64,000 nt of DNA from Sphagnum compactum (GCA_965153455.1 OZ234499.1:7636515-7700514); one strand, 5' to 3'; shown: positions 13,601 through 27,800, counted from the stretch's first letter. Numbers and translations: made by a program. The notes: generated by a model from the letters alone, not told the origin.

Positions 13601-16600
13601 TCACTACAGGTGAAAAAATGTACTTCAGTGCCCATCATTCATTAAAAACATTGATGATCAATGCACCAGGCCCATCTGCAGATTCTCCCTTGAAATAAAT
13701 ATAATTTATTCAAAGGAAGCTCTGGCCAGGGGTGGACAGATTTGAAGATATACATATAATCTGGCAACATGTGACCTCGATAGACTTCTGAAAATTTTGC
13801 AAAAACTTTCTTCATGTTGCATCAAAAGTTGTGACATTTTTTAAATGATGTGCTGAACTCTCCACAGGTGAGATGGTAGTTGGCCCAAAGAAGACCCTGT
13901 TTATGGATGAGATCTCTACAGGGTTAGACAGTATCACCACTTTCCAAATTGTGAAGTGCATGCGCAACTTTGTACATTTGTTGGAGGGAACAGTGCTCAT
14001 GGCTCTCCTGCAGCCTGCACCAGAAACCTTTGAACTCTTTGATGACATACTCCTCGTAGCTGAGGGTCAAGTTGTGTTCTTAGGACCCAGGGAGAAGATA
14101 TTCAACTTCTTTGAAGGTCTCGGTTTCAAACTTCCACCCAGGAAAGGCATTGCTGATTTTCTTCAAGAGGTAAGGATCAGTTTTTCATGCTCCAGGTTGT
14201 CAGCCAGTACATCACTGACCTCCCATCTTGCAAACAGATCATCCACACTGGTGGAAAGAGATGATGACTGAGCTCTTGATGGCATGTGCTTCATGTCATC
14301 AAATGTGCTTTGTGGGCACTCAAATGTTTGATTTGTGGATCCTTGTTGGCTAATTCGTTTGCAATAAAAATCACCCACACATTCTTCAGAAATGCTTGGA
14401 ATTGCTAGTTACGTGCATAAGCCCTGTAGGATGGAAAACTCCAGCACGAGCAGTCGCTCCTAATTGGCAAAATAAGAGTTCTCTCCTGGGCCTCCTTGCT
14501 TGTCACACCTATTTTGCATTGACCTGTATGTTGTCCTGTGATTTGTCAGGTCACATCAAAGAAGGAACAGGAGAAATACTGGACAGATGAGAGCAAGACC
14601 TATGAGTATATCCCAGTGGCAAGGATGGTGAAAAATTTTCAGGAGTCTGAAGTTGGACAAGAGATAACAAATTACCTTGCAACACCTTATAACAGAGCCT
14701 CCAGCCATCAGTATGCCCTTGTCACCACCAATTTTGCACTGTCGAAATGGGAACTCCTCAAAGCATGTACAGAAAGGGAGTGGTTACTCATCAAAAGGAA
14801 CAAATTCATATACATATTTCGTACATGTCAGGTACTTAGTCTGATTCACACTACTCTGTCCAGAATTATGCTATCAACAAATTTACTCTTTTTCTAGATC
14901 CAAGTCTCATACACAAGGGGAAAAAAGATTTGAACCCATTTCTGCTTTGATCTATCTCTCACTGAACAAATCATGTCTACGTATAGAATTAGAGCCCTAT
15001 CGGATGTCATTATCAGCAGTACCCGAGTGCACCCACTAAAAGAAAATTGCACACAAAAATAGCTGAATGAATTCTTTGACATTTGCTTCCATTTTGCTAG
15101 GCTCTACTCCTCCAAGTTACCTTCTTCTCATGCATGCAGGTGGGTGTTGTGGCATGTATCACAGCAACTTTATATCTCCGCACCTGGTTGCATCCAGTGG
15201 ACCATGAATCTGGTGATATTTATTTGAGTAGCTTCTTTTTCGCATTGGTGCACATGATGTTAAATGGGTTTTCAGAGATGTCAATAACCATAGCTGGGCT
15301 TCCTGTGTTCTATAAGCAACGGGACAGTCTGTTTTACCCAAGCTGGGCCATCTCCATTCCCAGCTGGATATTGCGGCTACCATACTCAATGGTGGAGGGA
15401 GTCATTTGGTCTTGCATAGTCTACTACAGTATTGGGCTCACTCCAGAGCCTGGCAGGTGAGAGTCTTAAAATTATTGTGCAAGATATCTAATAACACTAG
15501 ACTTTCTACAGAAACTAATTTTTGAAGATAGATTTTTTCCAGTGTGTTATTCTAACTCAGGCTACCAGCTCTGTCTGTGAGTATAGACACCTAAAATTCT
15601 TATGTTTCAGTGGTACTTGTGTGTGGATTGGTGGTCACAGGTTCTTCCGGTACATGCTTTTACTGTCTCTTATGCACCACATGTCCATTGGACTATTTCG
15701 GTTTCTTGGAGCTTTTGGCCGTTCGATGGTTATTGCGAACACTATGGGGGCTTTTACTATCCTGATCACTTTCTTACTTGGTGGTTTTGTGATTGCCAAA
15801 GGTGAGGATTTTTCTCACAGGTGCATGCATCGTGGGGAGATTGGCAGTGTAAATTATTGCTGCAGCATCCCAATTTTATATGTTTTTAATGGCACAAGGT
15901 GCAAGCTCGGCATGTTTATGTACAAGCTTCTTACATTGTCCTTTGAACCACTGCAGAGTATATACATCCTTGGTGGATCTGGGGATTCTGGATAATGCCT
16001 CTGTCTTATGCACAAAATGCCATCTCTGCAAATGAATTTCTTGCCCCTCGATGGAGGAAGGTAGGTGCTCCAAACCTCTTGTCTTCAATGTTATCTTGGA
16101 TCCACAAAAAATAATACATCACATTTGAAATCTTCTCTGGAATGAACTTCAGAATCAACCAAAGAATCTTCAAATGGCTGGCTGCTTATGTGCCTTCTAC
16201 CGCAGTTTAAAATCTAGCCTGTGGTATGGCATTTAGTGCAACTGAAGCACGCCAGACAACCCAAGTTGATGGGTTTTTTGAAGCCTCGTTTCAGCAGTCT
16301 GCATACATATTGCTGACAAATCATAACTGAAGATTCCACCCATTGTTTTGGATTACAGTCCACTTTTTAAATGCTTGTGCAAAGTTTTTTGTCCTCGGTT
16401 TCCAGTTTTTACTGAGGGAGATGACCACCCACTAATATGCAATATTGCAGCTTGATGCAAACACTGGTGAGCCCCTATACTTGAGCATTCTCAGAGGGAG
16501 AGGTTTATCTACCAATGGATACTGGTACTGGATTGGTGTCGGCGTCCTTACTGGTTACACTATTTTGTTCAATATTTTTGTAACCTTGGCTCTGAGATTT

Positions 16601-19600
16601 CTGGAACGTGCGTAAATCTTTACTCTCGCTTTAGATCTGTTATTATGAACCTATGTTCTTCTGGTTCTTCCATTTGTAGTTTCTGTGCATATCTGTTGAA
16701 TTTTACCTTAATGGGACATGCATTAATTGACACCATTTTGGACCTTCCAACAAGCAGCTCTGGGTAAGCCGCAAGCAGTAGTGCAAAAAGAAGCACAAGA
16801 TGACTCTAAGCACAAAAGTGGAGCTGGCTTAAAGCAACAGCATCTGAAAAAGAGAACCCAGCTTCCATCTTGGATGTTGCTACTTCATCATCCCTCGCAT
16901 TCCAATTTCTCAGGTAGAAAATCACTGCAGAATATTACATTTCTTTTATAGCTAAATTTGCTTCATCTGTGGGATGCTATTTGCCTCCTACATGCAATTG
17001 CTTAGAGCAGTATAGATGGAGAATCTGCTACATCTACTACTGTAGACAAGACAGTCACAGAGTAGCTAGACTGTAGCTGTGGTGTGTGTGGCATCTAGCT
17101 ATGCTTTTTCTACGGCAAAGTTGCCGGTTATACGGTGAATTTCCACTGTGAATTTAGTCATCATTGGCAAAACAGAAAACTTGGTACAATTCTAAGCCTA
17201 GCACTAATCATGAACATCACCTCTGGTGGCAAATGATGGTTGGAGAAGTGGGAATGGGTGGGTGGCATTAATGCAGCAGCAGCAGCAGGGCAGCAAGTGA
17301 AAGATCTTGCAGCACACACAAACATAAACATGGAGGACTTACAAGGATGTCAGGATCAAGGCTGGGCACAGCAAAAGGGCATGATATTGCCATTTCAGCC
17401 GTTGACATTGAGCTTCAAAAATATCTGCTACTATGTTGATATGCCCCATGTAGGTGGTGCTTTGCTGCTCACCTTGTGGCATATTAGTCTTTCAAATGTC
17501 TAGAATAGAAACATCAGTGAACACCAGATCAGATTTGTATGAGCTGCTGACATCCATCAGTGTATTACTACTGATCTGTGTGTCTCCCAACAGAAGGCAC
17601 ATGTTTAAATGCGGTTGCCTATTTCTAAGATTGAACCCTGATTTCCATAGCTTAACATCTCCCCATACATGTGATCCAAGGTTATGTATGACTCTGAAAG
17701 AGGATCATTTGAAAACTCCCACTTTTTGCCTCCAATTTCAGGAAATGAAGGTTCAAGGGATTACAACTAACAGGCTGCAGCTGCTACAGAACGTGAATGG
17801 TGTGTTCAAGCCAGGTAGGCTGACTGCTCTTATGGGAGTCAGTGGGGCGGGCAAAACCACACTCATGGATGTGCTTGCTGGAAGGAAAACAGGGGGTTAC
17901 ATCAAGGGAGAAATTAAGATATCTGGATACCCCAAGGTGCAAGATACATTTGCCCGCATTTCCGGGTATGTGGAGCAGACTGACATCCATTCTCCACAAG
18001 TGACAGTGCATGAGTCCTTGATGTTCTCATCATGGCTGCGGCTCCCCCAGCAGGTTGATAAAGCAACACACAGTGTAAGTGTACTGTACAGATCTTGGTT
18101 CCTAATAGTGTGAAGACTGTCCACAATAGCCAAAACTTGTAAGAAACATCCTTTTTATAATTGAAATGCTCAACATCCATCATGCCAGTGCTTTTGATAT
18201 GTAGACTCTTCTCAAGTTGGGAATGAATATGTGCATCAAAGAAAAAAATCCTGCCACCTAATTATGTTACCCACCATGGAATTTCTGCAGATTTTTGTAG
18301 AAGAGGTTATGGAATTGGTAGAGCTAAGCTCCTTAAGGCATGCTCTGGTGGGACTGCCAGGCAGCTCAGGCCTTTCTGTAGAACAGAGGAAGCGGCTCAC
18401 AATTGCTGTGGAATTGGTGGCAAATCCCTCCATCATATTTATGGATGAGCCAACATCAGGTTTGGATGCTAGAGCCGCAGCCATTGTCATGCGAACGGTT
18501 CAGAATACTGTCAAAACAGGCAGGACTGTTGTATGCACAATACATCAGCCAAGTATTGACATATTTGAGGCATTTGATGAGGTACATACTCCTGCTTCAA
18601 GAGGAAGTTGATATGACTAAATTGCACTGATGATGTGTACTATGCTGCTTGGAGGATCCCAATATCCAAAGAAGGGGTTTTGTCATACTGACCATTTCTC
18701 CTTCTGAGTGCTTGCAGCTTTTGCTGATGAAACCTGGTGGACGATTGATATATGCCGGTCCACTTGGCCAGGATTCAAAGCTGCTGGTTGAGTATTTCCT
18801 GGTGAATGCATTTCGTTACTCCAATTCAGTACCCACATGCTCAATGTGTTAAGATCTCTGTTTGTTTCAGCAGCAGACATGCAAATTCTTTCTGTATTTC
18901 CAGATTCACATACCTCTTACCTCGGGTATAATGGCTGAGTACCAGGCAATAGATGGAATTCCTCCAATAAATGATGGATATAATCCAGCTACCTGGGTGC
19001 TAGAGGTCACCACTCCTGCAGCCGAAATACAGATTGGCAAAGATTTTGCAGATGTGTATCATGATTCTGAATTGTTTCTGTAAGTGCTGCAAAATCTGTT
19101 TTGAGTATCATTGTGAACTATAAGAGTCAACTTGTATCAAACAAATGTACTTGTATATATATATATATTAGTCATTTCAGTTGCTGAAGACACAAATGCA
19201 CATTTCATTGTCAGATATGTCTGTCATCTCTCTATAATTTTTCTTGTGATTTTTTTTTGGCAGGGAGAATGAGTATTTGATTAAACAGTCAAGCATTCCA
19301 GCACCTGGAACATGTGACCTGGAATTTGCAGCTCGATATCCCCAGTCACCAAGCACACAACTCATGATATGTCTATGGAAGCAGAACATCACATACTGGC
19401 GGAGCCCATACTACAATGTTGTGCGTTTTTTCTCTAGTTTTGTATATGGGTTGATCTTTGGGTCAATCTTTTGGGGTCTTGGCTCACAAAGGTACACTAC
19501 TCTTTCCCAGATCCATATTTTTGCTGCACTGCCATTCTGGAGCATGAGTTTCATTGCCATCCTTGCAAGAGGAAAAAGAGAGACAGACAGACAGAGGGTC

Positions 19601-21399
19601 TGAAGTGCAAGGGAAATGGAGGGTTAAATTAGTGAACAAATCTGTGAATTGTGGAAGTTGTCCTCAAAATCATCATAGAAAGAACTGTGTTCAATATGTA
19701 TGACCCCACTATTTGATTGACAAAATGAACTGCAGGAAAACACAAATTGAGGTGTTTAATGTGATGGGTGCATTGTATGCTGGCACAATGCTCTTGGGAG
19801 TCCAAAATGCATCCACAGTGCAACCTGTAGTGGCAGTTGAGCGCACTGTTTTCTATAGAGAGCGTGCCGCTAGCATGTATTCTCCATTGCCATATGCATT
19901 GGCTCAAGTGCGTGAATTTCATATCACTTGTTTTTCCCCTGGGACTCTTTTTGTAACAAAATTGCATAACTCTAATATATTGCAACTGATATACCCTCAA
20001 TTGTCTCCCCAGCTGCATTCTCTGGGAGCTACTTTTGTCCCTTAATTTGCCTCAAAAAAAGTTTCTGGCTCTTGCCAAAAGTCAGCTGTTGCTCTCCACC
20101 CATCTGGCTGAAGAAAAAGAAAAAACTCACTCAAGAGCTATGAATCTCTATCTCCATTAGAGGTGATTAACTACAACCGGTTAGTGTGCAGGGTCTTGTG
20201 GAGCTTCCCTACATCCTCATTCAATCCCTCTTGTATGGGACCATCACTTATTTGATGATCCAATATGAGATGAGTACAGGTACTCAAGGCCATTTAACAC
20301 CTGTGGCATTGAATCTGGTAAACTAGGAGCAACACCACAATTGTTGACTTGTAATAATGGTTTATCTTTCCACTGTACTACAATTGAACAATCAACTTAG
20401 TACTCTAGGGCGTGGATCAACATCACAACTATAGAATGAGTCCAAGGGGAAACCCACCCTAGAGAATTCAGTCAGTTTTAGTTTTCATGAGAAGCCAATA
20501 CTCAGTACTTCTCACTTAGACTTCTGTTCACTTGATCAGGTTGTAACACAGCACCAAGATTGTTGCAGCTTGGAGCTGGATTCTCAGTGCATTTATATCC
20601 AATGAACATGAGAAATTGGGCATGATTGTTTGATGGGGCTCTTGGATGTGTGTGTGCAGCTAAGTTCCTCTGGTATCTGTTGTTCATGTTTCTGACCTTC
20701 ACATACTACACAATGTATGGGATTATGGCTGTTGGGCTTACATCTTCACAAATGTTGGCAGCAGTCATGGCGACAATATTCTACTCACTTTGGAACTTAT
20801 TTTCAGGTTTCCTGATTCCATTCCCTGTAAGTACGAAGAAATGGCAAAATCACTCTCTCTTGTCTCATTATAAAGAAATGCCAATCACTATCAGTTTCCC
20901 CTAAGAACATTGGAAATGGAGAAAGCTCCTACAAAGTAATGATTATTATAAGCTCTCTAACTCATGAAGCAGTTTGTGAAAGGCAAGGTAGATTTGAGTA
21001 CTTTTGTCAGAAACAAAGAAGTTCATTGCTTGTATGACCCACATTTCAATACCCTCCATGGTTTCTTCTATGACTTATGGACTGTGGATTCCTAGCCAGA
21101 CCTTTGATTTGTATGGTTTGAGATTTCAGGAAATGCCAATATGGTGGAGCTGGTACTACTGGATCAATCCAGTGCAGTGGACCATAAATGGACTGGCTTC
21201 ATCCCAACTGGGTGACGTAACCACAACTATGGTTGCACCAGGCTTTGGCACAATTTCAGTGAAAGACTACATTCAGCAATATTTTGGCTACCATCATGAT
21301 CGATTGGGCATCTGTGCAGTAGTGTTGGTAAGCTTTGGTTGCCTCTTCTGGTTCATCTTTGCACTTTCAATCAAGTATATCAACTTCCAAAGACGATAG
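10695..21399 (+). CDS. Full-size ABCG (PDR-type) ABC transporter, 24 exons
   Basis: PDR transporters are plasma-membrane ATP-driven exporters of terpenoids, hormones, lipids or xenobiotics. Exons: 10695-11284, 11515-11635, 11933-12021, 12254-12338, 12805-12964, 13160-13236, 13465-13609, 13868-14169, 14550-14831, 15140-15456, 15641-15801, 15957-16060, 16451-16607, 16758-16913, about 17277-17449, 17742-18074, 18291-18581, 18718-18801, 18946-19079, 19264-19491, 19736-19907, 20192-20279, 20660-20826, 21130-21399. They join to 4,686 nt, 1,561 residues. Order is NBD1-TMD1-NBD2-TMD2. NBD1 Walker A is GPPCSGKST (273-281), signature GISAGQKKR (411-419), Walker B LFMDE (433-437). NBD2 Walker A is GVSGAGKTT (1005-1013), signature LSVEQ (1112-1116), Walker B IFMDE (1133-1137). 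PDR hallmarks include [42 protein letters not shown] and [17 protein letters not shown]. The N-terminus is about 105 residues long with Ser and Asp runs. An in-frame ATG at 10,677 would add 6 residues. NBD1 has SAGQ where relatives usually have SGGQ. Exon 15 starts in a CAG run, so its acceptor is uncertain. Substrate cannot be told. Confidence 0.95.
11636..11664. repeat. (CA)n microsatellite at the intron 2 donor
   Basis: A run of about ten CA dinucleotides follows the GTAGAC donor of PDR intron 2 within a few bases. It is simple-sequence DNA that is likely length-variable. Confidence 0.85.
11678..11810. mobile_element. MITE-like repeat in PDR intron 2 (copy 1)
   Basis: Begins TGGCGATTTCAAAA and ends GAATATTCGCCA, so the ends form a short inverted repeat (TGGCGA). 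The interior matches a second copy at 32,289-32,440, sharing 'GGAAATTTT', 'CCAAAAAGTT', 'TCCCTTGA' and 'GCAAAATG' in the same order. Two dispersed copies plus inverted ends suggest a small non-autonomous DNA element. No target duplication was confirmed. Confidence 0.55.
12022..12253 (+). other. GC-AG intron (PDR intron 3)
   Basis: The exon before ends AAG and the intron begins GCAAGT, the usual strong context for plant GC-AG introns. Using this border splits one Arg codon and keeps the PDR frame between 'GVIRPGR' and 'MTLLLGPP'. No GT near this point preserves the frame and the conserved residues. The acceptor is CCAG. Confidence 0.8.
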
Positions 21400-22850
21400 G
21401 CATAGAATTTTCGTAAAACTAGTGGTTCACCCAATTTTCCTTTTTTCTATTTGCTAGTTTGGGTGAGCATCCCTAGGGCTGCATATCACGCACATTGTGT
21501 GAATCTCGATTTTGATTTATGGTGGAGATTCCTTGATTATAGAATAAAGACTAAATAGGAGAGAAAGAAACCAAAGGCCTGAGCTTAATATGTGTGGATT
21601 AAATAAGCCTGCCTTCAATGGTAAGGTATCCTGACTAAAACTTTGAGAGAAGCAAGTCTCTCATAGAACTTGTAAAAAGTTGGCTTAATTAGCTCTGCCC
21701 AAAGAATCTCGAGTGAGAAAACAAGAACAAAAGGAAACAAGACAGAATTTGTTGATACTAATACCTCTTTATATATGCCAAGAGCTTCTTGATCCAAGAT
21801 TTTGGAATTTTAGATTCAAATTGTTGAATTGTTGACTCCAAATCGTGGATAGACGTTCACTTAAAAGTCCAGTAAAAGTTGGAATAAACAAGAACGAGGA
21901 TCATGATGATTAGTAATTTATTCAAGCTTCACAGCAGTTGAGAAGAATCAATTGAAAGTCATCTCCTAGTTATACAAAAGAAACTGTGAAAAGTGCATGT
22001 TGATGATGATGTCTTCAACATCCTTAAAACATTCACCATAAAGTTCCAAGAAGAAGTGAGCAATTTGAACACAACATTGATGTCATCATGACCTTCATTG
22101 CACAAACTGAAACTAAAAGCACAACCAAGTTTATACCCTTTTCCACACAAGAAAAGGTGAAGGAAAGAGGGAGAAAAGGTGAAAACGAATCAAAAACAAT
22201 ATTTTTTCATGCAAAAATTTGGAACCAAAATTTTTTGAAAAGCAAAAACAAAACCCCAGGAAAAACCAACAAGTAACTACTAACAACCCAAGCAAATTGA
22301 CTCTAGACAAAGTCATGAGAAATGATGAAACCATGTAAAAGAATTAGGTAATTTGAATGCAAAATGAATTGATTCATAGTCTCTCCAAAAAGCTTCAATT
22401 AATGTTCTCAATGGCTATTCTTCAAATGGATGATTTGACCCCCATGTGATCAAGTTGTGAGTCATATATTATTGTATTTTGATGAAACTCAAGTTTCATG
22501 TGGTTCTTTCTAAATATTTTACATTTATAATTTGGATATAAGAATTTTAGTTGTTTCTACTTGTTCCTATCTCTTAAGGCTATTCATGAGGGTAAATATT
22601 TAGTTTTGGTTTTTTTAATTCATTATTTTTTTTTAATTATGTTTCATAGTATTCATTGTTTATGTTCAAATGGTCAATCGTAAAATTGTTATGAATTTTG
22701 CACATAAACAATGCTTTCAACCAATGTATTTAAATTGATGAAAGATTGAACCATAACAACTAATTTGAAAGATTTTAACTAGAAAAAGAAAAAATGGAGT
22801 GTGACCAAACAGTAGGTCACTACACCAGTGTGAACACAACGGGTTTTGAG
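21400..22850. other. PDR 3' region and AT-rich intergenic DNA
   Basis: An AATAAA at 21,543-21,548, about 145 bp after the PDR stop, is a possible poly(A) signal. The rest shows no gene. ORFs at 22,088-22,276 and on the opposite strand are composition-driven. Confidence 0.45.
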
Positions 22851-22854
22851 GCTT

Positions 22855-23900
22855 AATTTGTGTTTTATTAGCCGCCATGATCTTGGCGGCGGAAATCTCT
22901 TCAGTACTGCTGCATGGGGGTGCATGGGGAGGTCTCTCTGGGTGTGAGTGATTTGAAGGACAGGAATGAGGCGGCTGGAAATAATGGTGAGGAGTGGAGC
23001 TGCATCAATGAGCGAAAGTGGAGGGATCGACTGACGGCGGCTAATGAGGCGGTTGGAACGAAAGCGGGAAAGGAGGACGGTGAGAAGAAGAGTAGAGCTC
23101 GACTGATAGGAGAGAAATAGACAGAAAGCACTAGAGTTTTTGGAGAGCTGGTGGCTGATCTTTTCCGTTGCGTTAGTAACTAGAGGATGGCCAGCTCCAT
23201 GATCTGGTGGGATAGGACTGATGAAGGATCGATGCTGTAAAAAGGAAAAATTGGAGAAGGTGGTCTGAGTGGTATAGATGCACCTAGAAGTTATGTCTGT
23301 AGGAGTATTGGGAGTGGGTGTGGGGAGCGGTTGATGTGTGCCCTATTTGAGAAGTAGCAGAGCAGAAGAAGAAGAGGAGAAGAGCAGGATAGCCAGAGGT
23401 TGAGAGAGGAAGAGATGAGGAGTTTTATTTTGGTTTTGGTTTAGAGCAGTGCCGAGTGTGGCAGATGAACTCAGAGATGCACAGATAGATAGATTTAGAT
23501 GTTTGTTTTGGAGAACAACTTGGCTGAGCTGTTGTAATTTTTCTGCTGCGCCAGCAACTTGGCTGAGTAGTTGTTTGATTTCTGATGAACACACTGGAAT
23601 GAGGAAACTTGTACTCGCTGGTTAATTTGTTAATGAAGAAGTGAGTTCTGGTTTCTGTGATCACATCTGCCGATTTTGTGTGAGTATCAGTTGTGTCTGT
23701 GTGAATATTAGGGAATGTATGTGGGAACACTTTGAGACGAAGAGTGAGAGAAAATCAAAGGTATGTGGTTAGATTCAGAATCCCAGATAACATCAACCTT
23801 GGGTAGATCCCTCAGGTGTTTTAGGTTGGTCGTAAAGTCCAGCACTCTCTTTTTGGTTACAGGAGAACCAAACTAAAGTGTATTTATTAATTAAATTATG
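22855..23900. other. GC-richer island of unknown nature
   Basis: This stretch is clearly less AT-rich than its neighbours, purine-biased (GA-rich) on the + strand at 22,900-23,400, and begins with an inverted 'CCGCCATGATCTTGGCGGCGG' motif. The longest + frame (22,914-23,120, 68 codons) is hydrophilic and matches no family I know. It could be a long terminal repeat, a transcribed non-coding region, or the 5' end of a lost gene. Confidence 0.35.
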
Positions 23901-24643
23901 AAAACTTAGTTTCTAAATTTTTGTCAACTCATGTTGACAAGTTAGTCAATATGAACAAAGTATGCAACAACACTAAACCCCTAGGAGACCACACCTTTTT
24001 ACAATCACACCTTTTTACAACCACACCTTTTTAAAATATGGTTAAATACACTCATCTATGAATGAGATTACATATCCAACCATTGGATTCAAATTGTACA
24101 ATTCTTTGATAAAAATTTTAACCAAAATCAAACAAGGGAGGACATGAGATAACATTTAAGTATATTGAATTCATGAATATAGGACTACGTAGTTGCTGCC
24201 CAAGGTATTCAAAGATACATTGACAAAGAAGATGGTACTTGCAATAACCAAGTTAGGTGCTCATTAAAAAAAATATTGAATCAATTTGAACAAGTAAAAA
24301 TGACACTTTGTGCTTTTTTAAATGTGAATGTGCCCAAATCTATGAAAATGGGCAACAACTTCAAAGGAATCGCAGTGGTAAACTATAAACTCCTAAATCT
24401 TAAAACTTCATCACATCAATATATTCTTTTGGGGGGATTAGGTGAAAGAATTTTTTTCTCACCTTTAACCACCTTATATTTTATTTTATTTTATTTTTCA
24501 TCTAATTTCAGTGTTTTATATATTTTTAATTAATTTTAATAAGCTTGGAGTTGAAAACGAAATCACTTGATTATTCTTTCAAAGGTATCCATCATTTGCA
24601 TAGTGAATTGAAAAATCATGTTTATTACAACTTGTTCAGTGTA

Positions 24644-24749
24644 GGGTAACGCTTGAAGTGAGGGCATTACCATATAAAGGGTTTGAGTGAGGTGATAGTT
24701 GAATGTGAGACCCACATTTTGGTAATGCCCTCATCTGAAGGCGTTACCC
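24644..24749. mobile_element. Hairpin MITE, 106 bp, copy A
   Basis: The left arm GGGTAACGCTTGAAGTGAGG plus GCATTACCA is matched by an inverted right arm ending CTGAAGGCGTTACCC. Arms are about 29-30 bp with a few mismatches and flank a loop of about 46 bp. Copy B (31,115-31,217) has similar length and the same AGGGCATTAC core; a half copy lies at 43,735-43,765. Confidence 0.7.
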
Positions 24750-25575
24750 AATCTAAAAAAATTGTCAAAAAAATTCTTTACAAAATTTATAGTCACAATA
24801 CACCAAAATAAAAGAAAATCAAACAATAGATATTCAAATTCAAAATCGAAAACAATGTTACAACAAGAAATTATTTGACAAGGATCATATTAACTTGCTT
24901 TGATGTATTCATGGTTGATTACAACAAGAAAGCTACGGGTCTTTATTGTTGATTATAAATTCTTACATCATATTTTGCAACTAAATTGTAAATTACAAAA
25001 AACAAGCATGTGACTTTGCCTACATCAATGTGAAACACTAAAAATGTCAAAATGGATCCATGAATTTCTAAAGCAAATTTCAATGTTTAAAGGCTTGCTT
25101 ATAAATCATTAAATGAAACATGCAACTAGATTTTCATAACCAACAAACAACATACGAAATCCTCGATGGCTAGTGAATACCATTAGTACCATGTTAGCAT
25201 ACTCCCAACTAAGCACTCAAAGCAAAATCTTCATAAATCCATTAACTTGTCTCACTGATGTCCTCTTATACTTGCACAACCAAATAAATGCAAAGCAAAA
25301 TATCTGCAAAACCACAACAACAATGCAATGTAGAACATTTCACAAAACATATTAAAAGAAATTACAATGGGCATTACATCGTTGAAATTACTTCATGGTT
25401 TTCTACTCACAAAAACAAGATCAATTCAAGATTTCAAACCCAGACCTACTTACTAGCTTGAAATTCTTAGAATGTAGCTTATTCACATCCTTCAATTTGA
25501 ACATTCTAACGTGTTGATTCTTTGAGTGTAAAGATTTGCTCCAAAAAACAAATATTAATTTCCATAAACACAACA
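24750..25575. other. AT-rich intergenic DNA
   Basis: Nothing recognisable on either strand. Confidence 0.5.
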
Positions 25576-25764
25576 CACATTCTATGTAGACGATTTGACA
25601 ACGCACCCACAAGCAACATACAAATAAGAATGAAAAAGCACATTCTATGTAATCAATTTGACAATGCGCCCACAAGCAGCAAACAAAGAAAAATGAGAAG
25701 GCACATTTTGTGCAAACAATTTAACAACATTCAAGCAAGGAGCAAAGAAAGAGGAATGACAAGG
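25576..25764 (+). repeat. Three-copy 63-bp tandem repeat, in frame
   Basis: Copies start at 25,576, 25,639 and 25,702, each with CACATT(C/T)T(A/G)TG. The period is exactly 63 bp. In the open frame 25,522-25,767 each unit gives 21 residues of the form HILC..F(D/N)N.......+..M++. No known protein family is recognised, and no codon-use argument proves it is translated. Confidence 0.7.
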
Positions 25765-25769
25765 TGAAA

Positions 25770-27240
25770 GAACAAAATTTATCAAAAACTGAACAACCAT
25801 GATGTCATTATTGCATTTTGAGATGAACGACGACAATCAAACTAGGTTATGACCTAAAGAAACCTTAAACTAATTGACGTTGATCAATCCAAATCAACAG
25901 TTACAAATAAAAGTGAATGAATGCAACTGAAACTAAATGAAAAGTCGTTGGATGAAACAAGTACGTTGTCATCCCCCAACTTGATGAATATATCACTTTA
26001 TTGTCGATCCAACCCTACCCTAGACATAGGCCTATATCTTGTACCCTAGATTTAATGGCTACGATTACCCAGCTTTTTAATCCAATGGTTGCAAATATAG
26101 ACTTACTTTTGATGGTTGTGATAGTGTAGAAAAAATGGTGCATTTAGATCTTCACTATCCAATATAGTATCTAAAATAGTGGATAGGATTGCATTTGTAT
26201 GAAATTTGATGGTGGTCCTAATTAGATTATTTGACGGCTGACATATTTCCAAAAATTGACATGAATTGATCTTCACCATTCGATTATTTTTTATCTAACA
26301 ATTGTTATTCTACTTTTTTAAATTTAAATTTCTTACAAGTTGACACATGTACATTAAGGATGTCACCGATCATAAATGATCAACGATGGATAATGCGTGA
26401 ATTTTAGCATATGATTTAGATCCCACCAATCAACAACGTATGTCACGGATCCCCCCAACCAAGATCCTCCGATGCATTCTCACCAACCTTAAACATATAG
26501 TGACCTAAAATGGATGATTGAAATCCATCAACATTGACATCTAAAATTTAAGAGTGCCAGATGGCCATTTTCGCAAATGAAAAGTGGTTGGATGAAGATG
26601 CCATTTATCATCCAAACCGAGATGAATAACGTAACAGAAAACTACCTAGTTGTACCCTAGCTTGATTGGACGGTTAGGATTTTTTCAATCTAACATCCAA
26701 TGGTCAATTTGTGAAACCTAATTTTGAGGGTGCCAATTATCAAATCATGCCAACAAGAAGGGGTACAGTGGAGACGCCACCAACATATAATCTATAGTTG
26801 AAATGTGATCAAGGTAACCCTTAGGTGACCTATTAACAAATGACCCAATGACATCGTTATGGACAATCATGATTTAGATTTTTCCTCCATCAACAGTTGT
26901 GATGTAAATCATCTTAGATGGTGAATATGCATTAAGATATTTATATAAATCACTGTTTGATTAGGCTCTTCCTCTTTTTGCACCACACTATCGATTGTTC
27001 TTATCAAAGGCATCCAATTTTGTGAAACTTTGCAATTTTTTTGTGTTGCATTAAAAATGTTCTCCCAATAGACGTTTGCAATTTTTGTGTGGCATGGAAG
27101 GGGCTTTATTTTGCAAAGTTCTATTGATTTATTTTGGCATTGAAGGTGGTTTTCTTACAAACTTTATTGTTTGTTTTTCTCGTGGCAAAATCGTTGTCTC
27201 TTGCGAACTTCTTGGATTTTATTTTTTGTTGCGTCAAATG
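25770..27240. other. Intergenic DNA, no gene seen
   Basis: Mixed-composition DNA without recognisable coding or RNA features. Many short 'GATGG/CCATC' words occur but no ordered repeat was found. Confidence 0.5.
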
Positions 27241-27247
27241 CATTGTG

Positions 27248-27800
27248 AAGATGTGACACGCCCCCAAGCTCCTTGATAGACTCAATTGTGAGTCCAAAGT
27301 GAAGCAACGGAAGGATAAAAAGTTGGGGCACGCTCCCTGGTTCGCAACACTTCGAAAGTAGAGTGGCGTGCTGGAGCTCTGGGATGGGGACTAGGATGAA
27401 CGACAAGTGGGTCAATTATTCACATGGACCTGCATAAACCAAATAACAAGTTGGAGCACTTTTGGTGAACGAACGAACCACGAGCAAACACGAACTCACA
27501 ACGACCCGGACTTGGGAGAAGCCACCACCTTCCCCCTTATAGTATTTTTTGTGCCTGGCCACAAGGCCTACACCCAAATGTCATTTTGTCCTGGGACTCC
27601 CAAGTTGGGAGTCCCGAAATTCCCAAAATTAGGACTCCTGCAACTTTGGAAGCTCATAACTTTTTGTGTACACCTCCGATCAAGGTGAGTTCTAAAGCAA
27701 AGTTGTAGCCCTCGTCGAGAGCTTTCCAACAATATGTTGTATGCCACCTACACGCAAGTGAATCAGGGTGATTCTTGACTTTTAATGGTCGGGAGTCAAA
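27248..27800. other. GC-richer block, possible solo LTR fragment
   Basis: The composition changes sharply at 27,250 with TGTGACACGCCCCCAAGC, and returns to AT-rich near 27,800. A TG start of this style and a block of about 550 bp in isolation are typical of plant LTRs. I could not find a matching CA end with a target duplication, nor a second copy in this window, so the LTR reading is weak. Confidence 0.3.
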